A stretch of 64,000 nucleotides of DNA, from positions 28,041,790 to 28,105,789 of the forward strand of contig CM119263.1 of assembly GCA_051294375.1 (NCBI GenBank), given 5' to 3'. The notes beneath the pieces were generated by a model. It was not told the DNA's origin. It searched no databases and saw only the letters and a program-made list of their open reading frames with translations. Made by a program: the position numbers and the translations under genes. Source of the stretch: Paraspadella gotoi (Eukaryota > Chaetognatha). Below, in pieces: positions 46,012 to 57,535 of the stretch (position 1 is the stretch's first letter; every line of letters begins with the position of its first letter).

Positions 46012-46304
46012 TAACCTATATATTACACTGTTTTTTTTTAATCATGCAGTCGAAAATTTTCACAATCCTGNNNNNNNNNNNNNNNNNNNNNNNNNNNNNN
46101 NNNNNNNNNNNNNNNNNNNNNNNNNNNNNNNNNNNNNNNNNNNNNNNNNNNNNNNNNNNNNNNNNNNNNNNNNNNNNNNNNNNNNNNNNNNNNNNNNNNN
46201 NNNNNNNNNNNNNNNNNNNNNNNNNNNAAAATTATACTAGAAACTGTACAGGATTGTGAAAATTTTCTAATGCATGGTTAAAAAAAAACAGTGTACTATA
46301 TATG
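46012..46304. repeat. Small inverted repeat flanking a 157-N gap
   Basis: 46012-46070 and 46249-46304 are near reverse complements (CAGGATTGTGAAAATTTTC and ACACTGTTTTTTTTTAA blocks), with the gap at 46071-46227 between them. A hairpin or mirrored extension probably stopped assembly here. Confidence 0.75.
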
Positions 46305-47918
46305 TGTTTTATTCGTTTACAACAATTAGTTGAAACAGTACATTCAAAAGGGCATACAGCATTATAGATAAATTGTACAGTTTACAATTCAACAAAATAT
46401 AAATATTTAAATTAACAGAACGAGAAAAAAGAAAAAAAAGAAAAAAAAAAAACAATTCAACAATAAGCTGACAAGATATTTAGAATATTGTTTCTTGAGG
46501 AAAAAAGCTTGGATTCAAATTTTTTTGATCTACAAGCAAAAATTTTGTAGATATCATTATATCCAAATGAGGACCTTAATGATCGTACACTCTCCCATCC
46601 TATAAAGCCTTGTTGCTTCACTCCTCACTTCACTTCACTCCTTTTCGCAATATCGAGGTCTTTGGAATTCCCATGACAACCAGAATACAATCGCTTTATA
46701 AATAACCTTTTCTCTTTCTGCCAATCGTCTGTTCCACTCTGCGCACGCGCCAACCTTTTCCTTCGTCTCGCTCTCATATCACGTCGGTCGACTTGTTTCG
46801 CTGACCCTTAATCGAGACAACCTAAGGGTTCGTTGGCTTCTTATCTCCCGCGGAATCCGGATCCGCGCCAAAGTTCGTTGGCGTAACTTCCGCGTTTGTC
46901 TCTCGCCAATCTGGTCCGCGCGAGGGTTTTAACTTTCTCGCCGTGTTCGTCGTCGTCGTCGTCGTCATCGTTATTAAAATCGTCGTCTTAATCGACGGCG
47001 ATTCGCCGTAAATCGACGTTTTCCATGTGGTTCAAAATCTGATGCTCTCCTATTTTTTAAAACCGAAAAAAAAATGATCTCTTTCATGAAATAGATTTTG
47101 AAAATTTCTCTTTCTTCAGAAAATATGAAAAATTAAAATCTCCTTCTCGAGGAAATTTGTTCTTTTTTCAGAAATAAAGTTTAAAATTGATTTTCAATTA
47201 AAAGATTTAATGGCGTTATGTTGAATGACCTTTTCCTCTTAATGGCGTCGATCCGCCAAAAAATAAAAGAACACAAAGAAAATCAAAAACATTACTCGTT
47301 TATTTATTTATTTTTTTTAAAGCACTGGACCTTCAAAAGTACCAAAAAAAAACATCTTACATTGCTTGAAAAGTTAATGGATTGAAAAAGAAAAAGATAA
47401 ATAAATTTTCCTTCTATATATTAATGGATTTCTTTTTAAACCTTTTAATTGAGCTTAAAACTCCTATAGATTTTCATGGATTTATTTCATCCTCCATTTT
47501 TTTTTTGCCGAATTTCAATTTTTTTCAATTTTTCCATCTCATCAAATCTGAATTCAGGGGCCTTCGTTTTATCAATCCAAAAGTTACAATTTCTTTCTAA
47601 AAATCAAAAAGAAAAGTTTAATGTAGTTTATAAAAGAATAATGAGGTAAATTAATTCACTTATAGTCCTTTTTCCTTTTCTTCTCGGTTATATTCTCCTA
47701 ACTTTTTTTTCTCATATCCAGCCCAGTGAAAAAAGTATTTATTTAATCGTTCAATTTCTTCCCTAAAGTTTTTTTTTCTAACATTTTTTTGAAGATGAAG
47801 TCGGAAAGTTAAAGATCACTCTGACCTCGTCCCCTCAAAACGCAATATTCATTTTTCGTACGATGTACAATTGTTTTAATATCTAAATAAATATCAAAAT
47901 CAACGACTTTCTTATCAC
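46305..47918. other. AT-rich DNA with a GC-rich, TATA-like patch
   Basis: TTTATAAATA at 46695-46704 lies ahead of a CpG-rich stretch (46740-47010) with a short (GTC)n run, which could be a promoter and first exon. No coding frame is convincing. The rest is AT-rich without features. Confidence 0.3.
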
Positions 47919-48191
47919 ATGAATTTCATTGTTTTGACTTTTGGGCATTTACTTTTGACCAGAATGTTCCTCTCCGACAGATTTAGAATCAATATCGATC
48001 AGACTCGATCCGCTGACCTAACCTACAAAAATTTCATCGCTGCGGTAAAAACGACGGACGTTTCGAACCTCATTAATTCGCTGTCGTCGTTCGTCATCGT
48101 CAGCGAAAATGAAAATTACAGCGAAAACGATTTTTTAACGAGAAGCTTTCAAGCGTTCGTGCGTTGGGTCACATATCGAGAGAGAGAATAG
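47919..48191 (+). CDS. Possible ORF of 90 residues, unknown
   Basis: ATG opens a 90-codon frame (MNFIVLTFGHLLLTRMF, then FRINIDQTRSADLTYKNF, then SLSSFVIVSENENYSENDF) that ends TYRERE as it runs into a (GA)n tract. Composition is more protein-like than its surroundings, and the hydrophobic start could be a signal anchor. No domain is recognised and no splice sites are required. The end inside a microsatellite argues for chance. Confidence 0.25.
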   Translation: MNFIVLTFGHLLLTRMFLSDRFRINIDQTRSADLTYKNFIAAVKTTDVSNLINSLSSFVIVSENENYSENDFLTRSFQAFVRWVTYRERE

Positions 48192-48262
48192 ACCGAGGAA
48201 CGAGGAGGAGAGAGGAGGACGAAGAGAGAAGAGAGAGAGAGAGAGAAGAGAGAGGAGGAGAG

Positions 48263-48293
<31 letters not shown>

Positions 48294-49161
48294 CTACTAG
48301 ATTCGGCCCCCGGGGTGTTCTGTGCATTTTTCAGTTGACCATATCTCGTCGAAAAAAAGAAAAACAAAAGCGGATTTAATTTCAAAAAAGTTTTTAAAAC
48401 GATTTCAAAAAAAAAAAAAAAAATAACTCGCAATTTCGATACAAAGGATTTTCTCATTTTACGATGATTGCTTCTTCGTCAATGAATATAAAATATTAAA
48501 TATAAAAAAGGCCACAACGCTGGCCCATCAAAGAAAAGAGCTTCCAGCTACCATTCAACCAGTGTCAAGCTTTATGGTGGCCGATGGAGTGGCGCTAGGC
48601 TGCCATCCACAAAAGAGTAATGTCATTTCGCTCGTCGCGCTCGTTCCTGCCCGTCCCGCCCGGTCCTGCCCGGCCCGCTCGAGCTGCCATCTCGCCGCTT
48701 TTATGCTTATTACTTTTTTCGGACGAATTCTATTGTCCTCTTTTCTCTCCCGCCTTCCTTTGGTTCCCCTTTCTTCTCTTCTTTCTCCTTCCCTTCTCTT
48801 CTATGGTGACAAAGGTCTTCTCTTTTGGAAGTCTTCTTAGCCATTATTATGTTTTGTATAAACTTTATTAACTATATTAACTGTATTGTATTGACTTTTT
48901 TTTTACTCTTTTTTCTCCTCCTTTTGTTTATTTAATTTTGAAAATTTCCATTTTATTACTTTGTTGTCATACGCTACATTTTTACTCATTTTCATATGTA
49001 CCTTTCTTTGTTATTAGCTTTTCTTTCTCTTACTCTTACCCTCTCTCCCTCTTGTTCTCCTCTTCTTCTCCCCTTCCTCACATTCTCCTCTCTCCTTTGT
49101 TCTCCTCTCTCCTTCTACCCTAACGTGGCCCATTATTCTTCCCCCTTTCTTCCCGCCAAAG
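48192..49161. other. (GA)n tract and pyrimidine-rich DNA, no supported gene
   Basis: GA repeats at 48216-48294, then AT-rich DNA, a GC-rich patch at 48640-48700 of CCCGCCCGG-like repeats, and long pyrimidine stretches to 49160. Confidence 0.5.
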
Positions 49162-49321
49162 ATCAAGAGCCCAAGAAGAACAGAATCCATTAATCGAGGG
49201 CAGGCCTAATTTACCCGTCGATTTAGGGGGACACTCTTGGGTCCCTCCGCCCACCGTCGAGCCCCAACCTAACCTAACTCACCCAACTTTCGTCTTTCGA
49301 CATCCAACCCTCTTTAAATAG
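49162..49321 (+). CDS. Candidate terminal exon, Pro-rich, unknown
   Basis: A strong polypyrimidine tract and acceptor (CTTTCTTCCCGCCAAAG) precede one base and then 52 codons to a TAG. They read SRAQEEQNPLIEGRPNLP, VDLGGHSWVPPPTVEP and HPTFVFRHPTLFK. The sequence is not repeat-derived, and the composition is convincingly protein-like. The first base would complete the codon of any exon ending in phase 2, such as the one at 32576. No family is recognised. Confidence 0.35.
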
Positions 49322-51571
49322 TAACCTTCTCCCCCCCTCCCCCTAAGGGCCCGCCTCCTTAAAAGGAATTAATCGATCCTCATCCATAATTTAAATCTTT
49401 TGTCTTTCGCTTTTTCTTCTTTTTTTCACAAGATTCACGTGAATTATTCGATCCACGGAGCGTAAAGTTGTGACTTGGTCATTCTGGTCTTTCCTGATCA
49501 CTCTGTTCTCTTTATGAGATCAAACTGGACCGTTTTTACATTCCAGGGTTGACTGTTAATGTTAAGATTCTCGGGTTTAAATTACGTTTTCGCTCGTCAA
49601 CTTTTTCTCTTGTTTTTAAATATTTAGTTTTTAAGAGAAATCATTTAATTCCCATTTCATCTCTTATAGTTTTTAGTATAATTTATTTATACTCTTTTCT
49701 CTCCTTTGTTTTCGGTCTTTAACGTAGAATCTAAACATTTTAGTGATTCTTTGTTTCGGCCATCTTTGTATTATTTTACTGCATAATCCGCATTCATGAT
49801 TTATACTTGTATTTTTTTATTTAGTTATTTATATTGATTTATAATTACTTCCGGTAAGGATACGTACTCTTCAAAGTTTTTTTTTAATTTCTTTTCATTC
49901 TTTATAGACAATTGTTTTGTCTTTTTGTGTTTTTTTCTCCTCTTTTTCTCCTTCCTTCTTTCTCCCCCGCGTTTCCATTTCTTGCCATGTTGTTTCCATT
50001 CCTCTTATGGCCAATTCCTCATCGCTTGATTTATCCCCGAGTCTCTTTTCCTTCAAATCTAGAGCCAAAAAATAAAATTCTCTAAGCCTAAGATCTCGAG
50101 ACAACGACAAGGGATCATAAACACTGCAGCGCGGGTTCAAATCCAACCTGACATGTACATCTTTGGGCAGATCTTTAAAAAATGACGTACGGATAAGCGA
50201 TCCGTTCAAAACTTTGCTTAGAATGTTCCTTTGATCGCTCTGTCAATTTCCATACCACGTCTTTAATTTTTAAAATGCTTTTCTTGGAATGCTAATTTTT
50301 TTAATTTTTTTAATTTTTTTTCCCTTTTTTTTTATTAGAATGCTCCTTTGATCGCCATGTTCATCTTTTTCTCACTCACACCGATACCCCGTCTCCCACT
50401 CACAATGTCTCTCACTCACCGTGTCCCTCTCTCTTTTTCACACACACAATCGTTTTTCCTTCGAACGTCTCCTCGCGCATTTCGTCTCGTTCTCTCTCTC
50501 GCTCTCTCGAGAGACATGAAAGATTCATGATTTCAATTGCGGCGAAGGGGGAACGGTTACGGAATTTCCGACGGGGCGCGGCATTAAACGAGTTACGGCA
50601 TTCCGTTTTCCTCTGAGGGAATTCCAAGACGAAATGGGAAAAAAGTTGGTTCTTTTATTCAATTCTGTTCAGACAAATTTGATTCCTTCAAGGTCATATT
50701 TTGAATCCGATTCTCCATTACTCTATACAAGTACTACAAGTATGGCCATTATATTATATTATATTATTACAAGTACTACAAGTGTTTGTGCCTCTTAAGA
50801 ATTCGTTTTACTTTTTATTTGCTGACTTTAGTCTTTGCTTAAAATGGCGCTCAGATTTTGGAACAGGTTGGTAAGTTTTAGTTATCAACAACAATTGGCG
50901 ACGAGGAAGAGATAAAAATATTTGTTTACAATTAAAAACGGCGTGAAATTAATTATTTAATTTCGAGTTTAAAAAGTAAAATCGTGACTTTAAAAACAAT
51001 TATAAAAACCCCCAACGCATTTAAAAGAGTTGAACGACTAGGGTCTTCAAGAGGCATAAGCGAGACGTTTAAAGTTTAAACAATAAAATTAATCGCGATA
51101 TCTTCACATTCGAATCGAATCTTCGCGGGAAACGGGCGAGGCAGAACCCAGATATTAACTCGTCGGCGAGTCCCACGGCCACGGTCGTGTCTAGTCATGA
51201 CCGGCGTTACAACAAGTATGCCATTATTATGTTCACAATTTTTTTTTCTCACATGACCTGTACGTTTGAAATGATATCATTGTTATTTCATAATTGCAAG
51301 GAGCGATACGGATATATAGCCAATTGGCCATAGAAAGTTAGACTTGTAAATAAATACAGTAGAACAGTAGTATATACTATAAAGTTACACTTTCAAACAA
51401 ACCAACAGCGCACGCCGCATCGCAGGGTCGCAGCTTCGCAGCTGTTTTCTGCTGAAGTCCACCCGATTCTCTCTCTACCTCACGTCAAGCTTCAAGACAA
51501 CGACTTTGCACGACCATAAATATTTCGCTTTAAAAGGTTTGGCAAGAAGTCTTGCTCGTTGATAACCACGC

Positions 51572-51577
<6 letters not shown>
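49322..51577. other. AT-rich intergenic DNA
   Basis: No supported gene. TACAAGTACTACAAGT is repeated at 50727-50742 and 50768-50783 around a (TATTA)n run. A GGTTCAAATCC string at 50132 resembles a tRNA B box but has no matching stem or A box. Confidence 0.6.
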
Positions 51578-51609
<32 letters not shown>

Positions 51610-51610
51610 A

Positions 51611-51648
<38 letters not shown>
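51578..51648. repeat. (TC)n microsatellite
   Basis: Interrupted TC repeat of about 70 bases. Confidence 0.95.
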
Positions 51649-51699
51649 ATATTTTTTCTCGCTCAACTTTCACGCTTCCATAAAATTTTAACGCGGAGA

Positions 51700-51848
51700 A
51701 AAAACTGAGGAGACTGCAGCAAAATTGGCCGACGTTGCCGACACGCTGCCAGTGGCCGGCCAGCGCCGCCGCCGCCGCCGCCTCCGCAGCTGCCGACGCC
51801 ATCCCGTCGAGGCGCACCCAGACGCTTGGCGCGCAGCGGGCGCCGAGG
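51700..51848 (+). other. GC-rich possible exon with GCC repeat
   Basis: Two forward frames stay open up to a donor-like GAGG|GTGAGG. One reads KLADVADTLPVAGQ then poly-Arg, the other LRRLQQNWPTLP then poly-Ala and IPSRRTQTLGAQRAPR. The (GCC)n run prevents choosing a frame. Possibly a first exon or CpG promoter. Confidence 0.25.
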
Positions 51849-52154
51849 GTGAGGGTCGGTTAGAGGGTGAGGAAAAGAGCTCGGAAATAGGGTAAGGAAC
51901 ATATTGATTTTTAAAATCGCGGGAAGATTTATCAAGGTCAGTTCAGTGTGTAAAATTTGATGAATAAGACACCTATTTGTATAAGACGCATATTACAAAA
52001 AAAAAAAAAATACAAAAAATTTAAAATATATTTTTAACGTTTTTCAAGCTAATTGAATTAAAAAATTAACAACCGTCGTAGGGGACGGGTTAATAAACAA
52101 TTCACAACCCCGGATGTAAGCTGAGGAGAAAGGTTAAGGTTTAGAGAAAGGGAT

Positions 52155-52445
52155 NNNNNNNNNNNNNNNNNNNNNNNNNNNNNNNNNNNNNNNNNNNNNN
52201 NNNNNNNNNNNNNNNNNNNNNNNNNNNNNNNNNNNNNNNNNNNNNNNNNNNNNNNNNNNNNNNNNNNNNNNNNNNNNNNNNNNNNNNNNNNNNNNNNNNN
52301 NNNNNNNNNNNNNNNNNNNNNNNNNNNNNNNNNNNNNNNNNNNNNNNNNNNNNNNNNNNNNNNNNNNNNNNNNNNNNNNNNNNNNNNNNNNNNNNNNNNN
52401 NNNNNNNNNNNNNNNNNNNNNNNNNNNNNNNNNNNNNNNNNNNNN
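52155..52445. other. 291-N gap beside a minisatellite
   Basis: The right edge is the GGGAACGGGCGGAAGCGG minisatellite, so the missing DNA is probably more of that array. Confidence 0.7.
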
Positions 52446-52518
52446 GCAGAAGCGGATGGGAACGGGCGGAAGCGGAAACCAACGGGCGGAAGCGGCTGAA
52501 GCGGATGGGAACGGGCAG
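52446..52518. repeat. G-rich minisatellite
   Basis: Units like AAGCGGATGGGAACGGGC, three to four copies. A related array, AAGCGGGCAG, lies at 52797-52852, separated by AT-rich unique DNA. Confidence 0.8.
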
Positions 52519-53191
52519 ATGTAGTACAAGCAGTACAGCATATGGACTGTTGCAATTAATAGCAAACTACTTAATTAAAATTATATCAACCAAATGCTTT
52601 TTTTAAAGGTGAAAAATGAATAAATAACCGAGAAAGCTAAGATAATTAGGTTGAAAAGACTGAGCCTCATTAAAGTTATCAAAATCAAGTACAAGTCATG
52701 TAAAATAATAGTTTGCAATTCGCAATTCGGCGTTTGGTAAAAGAAAGCAAAATTGTGCTCTAAAATCCAGCAATAGCGGAATCGGGAGACACGGAACAAA
52801 AGCGGGCAGACGGAAAAGCGGGCAAAAGCGGGCAGAAGCCGGCGGCAGCGTCCGTATGCGAGGTTGGAACCGGCGCGGGCCTCAGCGATCTCTCATTCTG
52901 CTTCTCAACCATCAAAACAAAAACATAAGCGAAAAGATTTAATGTATTAATATATTCAAGGTCTTTATATCTCGAGGTAGAGCGACGGAGCGCAGTCCGC
53001 GTTTCATCTACAATTATTTGTTATTATTTTTTTTTTTTTGTGCAGCAATCTTCTTTACAAAATTTTAACCTTAAAAATGATCAATTATAACTACCTTTCA
53101 ATCGCCGTCCTAGTTATAATGGAACTAACAGTTTAAAAAGAACAGTTTTAACAGAAGATAAAATCGAATTTGACCATTGGACTTTGTAGCT

Positions 53192-53378
53192 NNNNNNNNN
53201 NNNNNNNNNNNNNNNNNNNNNNNNNNNNNNNNNNNNNNNNNNNNNNNNNNNNNNNNNNNNNNNNNNNNNNNNNNNNNNNNNNNNNNNNNNNNNNNNNNNN
53301 NNNNNNNNNNNNNNNNNNNNNNNNNNNNNNNNNNNNNNNNNNNNNNNNNNNNNNNNNNNNNNNNNNNNNNNNNNNNNN
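53192..53378. other. 187-N gap
   Basis: The right edge is a poly-A/purine run. No feature crosses it. Confidence 0.8.
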
Positions 53379-53700
53379 AAAAAAAAAAGAAATAAAAAAC
53401 TTTTTTAAAAAATAAACAAAAGGCATAAAGAATGTTATTGGTGCAGCAGTCAACAACGACGAAAATAACAACAACAACAAAGAAAGAAGAATCGTGACTC
53501 TTCTGCCTCAAAGACGGAACACTAAAATCTCCCTTCACAGCTGATGGGTCGAAAAGGAGGAAGAGAGTGAGAGAAAGAAAAAAAAAACGTTTTCATAAAA
53601 GATTAAAAAAAACCCAAAAAAGATAGAGAGAGAGTCGAAGGAGGAAAGAAAAAAAAGGAAAGGAGACGAGGAAGAAAAGACGAGAAAGAGCGAGAGAGAG

Positions 53701-53838
53701 NNNNNNNNNNNNNNNNNNNNNNNNNNNNNNNNNNNNNNNNNNNNNNNNNNNNNNNNNNNNNNNNNNNNNNNNNNNNNNNNNNNNNNNNNNNNNNNNNNNN
53801 NNNNNNNNNNNNNNNNNNNNNNNNNNNNNNNNNNNNNN
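53701..53838. other. 138-N gap inside a (GA)n tract
   Basis: Both edges are GAGAGA, so the gap is probably an unresolved (GA)n microsatellite. Confidence 0.9.
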
Positions 53839-53874
<36 letters not shown>

Positions 53875-53911
53875 AGTGTCGTCTGACAAGGTCGCAGCAA
53901 AGATTCGGTTC

Positions 53912-53964
53912 ATGATGACCTCCCAAGTTTTCCGTCCGCCCAACGACAGAGGATTCGCTAAAAG
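53912..53964 (+). CDS. Candidate short first exon
   Basis: ATG-ATG opens 17 codons and two bases (MMTSQVFRPPNDRGFAK) ending at AAAAG|GTACAC. The frame is also open upstream through SSDKVAAKIRF. It ends in phase 2 and would join in frame to the exon at 54569, 604 bases downstream. Its short length limits confidence. Confidence 0.35.
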
Positions 53965-54568
53965 GTACACACTTTTTAACAATATATTAATACAATATCA
54001 ATAAAAACAACTTCTATAACTATTATCTAATAATAATATTCGCCGCCTTTCATCAAAAATATCTATATCGATTATCCGTTGAAAAATAATTACGTATTAT
54101 TTTTCTCTATTAATAATTGATTTTCGATCAGTGTTATTTCCCGACCGATCGAACGCCTGTTTTTAAACTTTAATATTTGATGAAAAAGGAAAAAAGTTTA
54201 AATTTTTTAAAAAAATAGGAATAACATTAAAGTTGGACTAAAAAGGGAAAGAATCGATTCTAGTGGATGAAGGCAAAAAATATTTTGCGGAAACAATTTT
54301 TTTTTTATTCTGAGAAAAAAAAAATTAGAAAAAGATATAAAAAAAAACAACGATTCCCATTTGTTTTCATTCGTCGTCGACGAAACACAACCATCCGGTC
54401 GTCACGCCCTCTCGCCATTTCCGCCGCTTCATTTTGCGACAAACGCCACTCCACTACACGGCAATACCCAATACTCATTCCTCTACGTCAATACCCTTTT
54501 ACGTCACTTTTCTGCGCCAAAATCACTTAACCTCTCTGCGCCAAAAAACTCCATTCTCGATCTCCCAG

Positions 54569-54868
54569 CACCGACGACGTTTGCGGCGTCCGTTTCAGTG
54601 GCGCCACCTGGCATTACGTCCCTAGCGGCGACGGCGGCGGATTCGGCGTCGGATTTCCATCGTTCGGTCGCGGCGGCGTCGTCGGCGGCGTTACGAAACC
54701 CGGCGCCGCTCGAAACGCTCCGGCACGCCTCGAAAAAGCGCCGTCGACGCCGCACGTGAATCAAACTCAAACGCAACACGTGCATCACGTGCATTTCGTC
54801 GACGTCCCGAGAAAAATCATCATCCCGAACGCGCGGGAGAATTCGAAATCGACGCCCGCGCTTGTGAG
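54569..54868 (+). CDS. Candidate 300-base internal exon, Gly-rich then His/basic
   Basis: The acceptor CGATCTCCCAG and a donor GTGAG|GTAAAA bound exactly 300 bases that stay open in the + frame entered after one base. The reading is TDDVCGVRFSGATWHYVPSG, then GGFGVGFPSFGRGGVVGGV, a PARLEKAPSTPH stretch, VHHVHFVDVPRKIIIP and ENSKSTPALVR. The exon is strongly GC-rich and contains three CACGTG-type E-box strings. Another frame is open through its first two thirds but stops at 54757. It starts needing two bases and ends leaving two, so it fits both upstream phase-2 exons and the downstream exons at 57217 and 59567. No domain is recognised. Confidence 0.45.
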
Positions 54869-54874
54869 GTAAAA

Positions 54875-55015
54875 NNNNNNNNNNNNNNNNNNNNNNNNNN
54901 NNNNNNNNNNNNNNNNNNNNNNNNNNNNNNNNNNNNNNNNNNNNNNNNNNNNNNNNNNNNNNNNNNNNNNNNNNNNNNNNNNNNNNNNNNNNNNNNNNNN
55001 NNNNNNNNNNNNNNN
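54875..55015. other. 141-N gap beside a (CTTT)n tract
   Basis: The right edge is CTTTCTTTCTTT, so an unresolved tetranucleotide repeat is likely. Confidence 0.85.
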
Positions 55016-55275
55016 CTTTCTTTCTTTCTTTCTTTCTTTTTCTTTCTTCAACCACGTGTTCAACTTGGCCTCTCTTTTGCCAGTGTGAATTAGCCTTAGT
55101 GCTTTTGCCTCAGTGCCGGCTTTCAATTGCCTCTACCCTAATCTCCCATCGAGGTCGCGTTATCTTTGTTTACCTTCGCGCAGAATTAAGTTTTCACATT
55201 ACGATCGACTTTCGATAATTTTGAAGTTGCCGACCTTTACGCGTGATAAGCGATTTTCACATTGACTTTATTGCT

Positions 55276-55473
55276 NNNNNNNNNNNNNNNNNNNNNNNNN
55301 NNNNNNNNNNNNNNNNNNNNNNNNNNNNNNNNNNNNNNNNNNNNNNNNNNNNNNNNNNNNNNNNNNNNNNNNNNNNNNNNNNNNNNNNNNNNNNNNNNNN
55401 NNNNNNNNNNNNNNNNNNNNNNNNNNNNNNNNNNNNNNNNNNNNNNNNNNNNNNNNNNNNNNNNNNNNNNNNN
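55276..55473. other. 198-N gap
   Basis: The flanks are AT-rich unique DNA. Content unknown. Confidence 0.8.
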
Positions 55474-55558
55474 TTTTTGCGATTTTGTGATTTAGTCCCG
55501 AATGTTTCAAATATTTGAGTGTGAAATAACTCTTTTTAAGTTTAATATTTCGATCTTG

Positions 55559-55945
55559 TCAAATTACAGCCTCCAGCCCTTCGATCTTTCTTTTCCGTCT
55601 CTTTTATATTTTTAATTTTCTACATTTTTTTTATCTCATTTTTTAAAACTTTCTCGATTTTTTTAAAAGTTAAATCTTCTCTTTTCTTTTTATCACTTTG
55701 TATAAATTTTCCGCACTTTTCCTTTTGAGTTTTCTTCCTTTTCACTCTTTTTCTTCTTTTCTTTTAACTTCTCTTTTTTTCTCTCTTCCTTTCAATTGAC
55801 TTTTCTTTCTTTTCTCTCTTTCTCTTCTTTTCTATTGACTATTCTTTCTTTTCTCTCTTTCTCTTCTTTTTTTTAATTTTACTTGTCCTTTTAGCACTTT
55901 CTTTTCCTTTCTTTTAAATTTTTGACTTTTCCTTCTTCCTCATAT
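55559..55945. other. Pyrimidine-rich stretch with a ~50-base tandem duplication
   Basis: Two copies of a unit containing TTGACTWTTCTTTCTTTTCT lie at about 55795-55870. No gene. Confidence 0.6.
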
Positions 55946-56132
55946 TTCACAGCTTGATTTTGACACGAACTTTATGAGATAAAACAGAGACGCCAAAACC
56001 AGAAAAAAACTTTTGTAGAGGTTTTTCGTACAACCCTGTACATGAGCGAAGTCGTATCGCGTTGTAGTCGGGACTGAGGAAAGGTCAGTGGGTAATCAGG
56101 TGCGCGTTCATGTGAAGAACCCGACGATGAAG

Positions 56133-56294
56133 GCGATTATGACGAAGACGACGAGAATGAAGACAACGAAAAGTCGACAACAAAGACAACCAAAGCTTTG
56201 CGACGACAATCACAATGACCTCTTTGTCCATCTCTCTCACTCAGACGACGACGACGACGACGACGATGCCGACGACGACGACGACGACGACTAA
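56133..56294 (+). repeat. Interrupted (GAC)n repeat with acidic or basic open frames
   Basis: GACGA-type repeats with two dense runs near 56245-56291. One frame reads CEEPDDEGDYDEDDENED and then KSTTKTTKALRRQSQ to a stop at about 56218. Another ends in poly-Asp at 56294. Both are open by virtue of the repeat. A coding exon is possible after the acceptor at 56099, but its phase does not match the neighbouring candidates. Confidence 0.4.
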
Positions 56295-56299
56295 GACAA

Positions 56300-57216
56300 C
56301 CACGTCTCTCCCGACTCAAAAAGTCTTTTTTTCTCCCTCGAGAATTGTGAACTTGAAAAAACTTTCAAGTTTTAAGCATCGATTTAAAAACAAGGCTTAA
56401 AAAAAAAATCTCCCCTCCTTCGAAAAAAAAATGTAATGTTTATTCCAGAAACTTAAAATGTTACAAGCGAAGAAATTTTCAGATTCTCTTTTCGCTATTT
56501 CATCCCTTTTTCGTTTTTCCTGCAAATTCTTTTTTTTTTTTCTGTATCGCGAAATCCTGATGGTTTATGACTGAGCACGATTCTTGTCGGACCGCGATCT
56601 TTCATCGACGTTGTGTCTCGATCGAGATGACCAAAAAATACAGGGCCTGCTCTTTTTTTCCCTTCTTTCTCACGAGGGTGAGAGTCTTTTTAGATTTACA
56701 ATAATATCTTTTTTCTTTTGAAAACGACTGGTATTTCGTCTTAATAGTAATCAATTTTGGATTGTTTCTATAGATTTCAAATTCAAGTTTGGCTTTTTAA
56801 GTTTTTAAGTTTTTAAGCTATTTGAAAATTTTTTGTACATGAGAGTGTAAAGTTCCATCATCCTAATTTAGTATCTTTTAACCTAACCGAGTATAATAGT
56901 ACTTGCAGATAGAGCTTAGTAACACTTATTAATTCCACGAACTTTGCTGAACTAAGCACCTTTGGTTCGAGTCAACCACCTGTACTTTGTCTTTGCGGAA
57001 GTTGATAAGAATCTGCTGACGGGAAAATTCTACTTTACACAAGTTGAAAACATTTTTTTAACAAGATGTCTCTTTAGTTACCGCGGTGAGATAATAACAT
57101 TATTATGGACGTCAGTGAATTTAAATAATAGACTTACGCGAATTCAATACGTGATCTTCTTAATAATAAAAAAATGGACAAAAATTTTCTTTGCATCGAT
57201 TAACAACAAACGAAAG
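56300..57216. other. AT-rich DNA, no gene seen
   Basis: No ORF with protein-like composition. A (TTTTTAAG)n-like patch occurs near 56794-56820. Confidence 0.6.
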
Positions 57217-57388
57217 AGAGGCTGACGACGATGACCATAACGACGACGACAATAACGACGACGACGTCCACCACGACGATAACTCAATGAATTCATACAA
57301 GCGAAAAGCCCAAGACGACTCGGGTTCCAACCACGTGACAAAGTCCGAGCAAATTAAGGACCGGGATTTAAGTTTAAATTTAAATTAA
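57217..57388 (+). CDS. Candidate Asp-rich terminal exon
   Basis: After a pyrimidine-poor but usable acceptor (ACGAAAG), one base and then 56 codons run to TAA. The first half is Asp/Asn/His-rich (DDDDHNDDDNNDDDVHH), from a GAC/AAC repeat. The second half is ordinary: NSMNSYKRKAQDD, GSNHVTKSEQIKDRD. The non-repeat second half staying open supports coding. It starts in the phase left by the 54569 exon, so it could be an alternative last exon to the one at 59567. Confidence 0.3.
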
Positions 57389-57459
57389 ATTAGTTGAGCA
57401 GACGGTTAAAACAACCTGACAAAAAACAAAAAAACAAAAAAACAACCGGGATAGGAAAC

Positions 57460-57535
57460 TCGACGGCGACAACGATGACAACAACAACGACGACGATGAC
57501 AACAACAACGACGACATCAACAAATAAAACCAAAC
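57460..57535. repeat. (GAC/AAC)n trinucleotide repeat
   Basis: Mixed ACG/ACA/AAC units give poly-Thr or Asp/Asn frames. No coding call. Confidence 0.7.

Noticed and set aside
49266-49282. CCTAACCTAACTC, arthropod telomere-like (TTAGG)n
   Set aside because: Only two to three units, inside a candidate exon, so not telomeric.
50125-50145. tRNA B-box-like GGTTCAAATCC
   Set aside because: No paired T stem, acceptor stem or A box at the right spacing.
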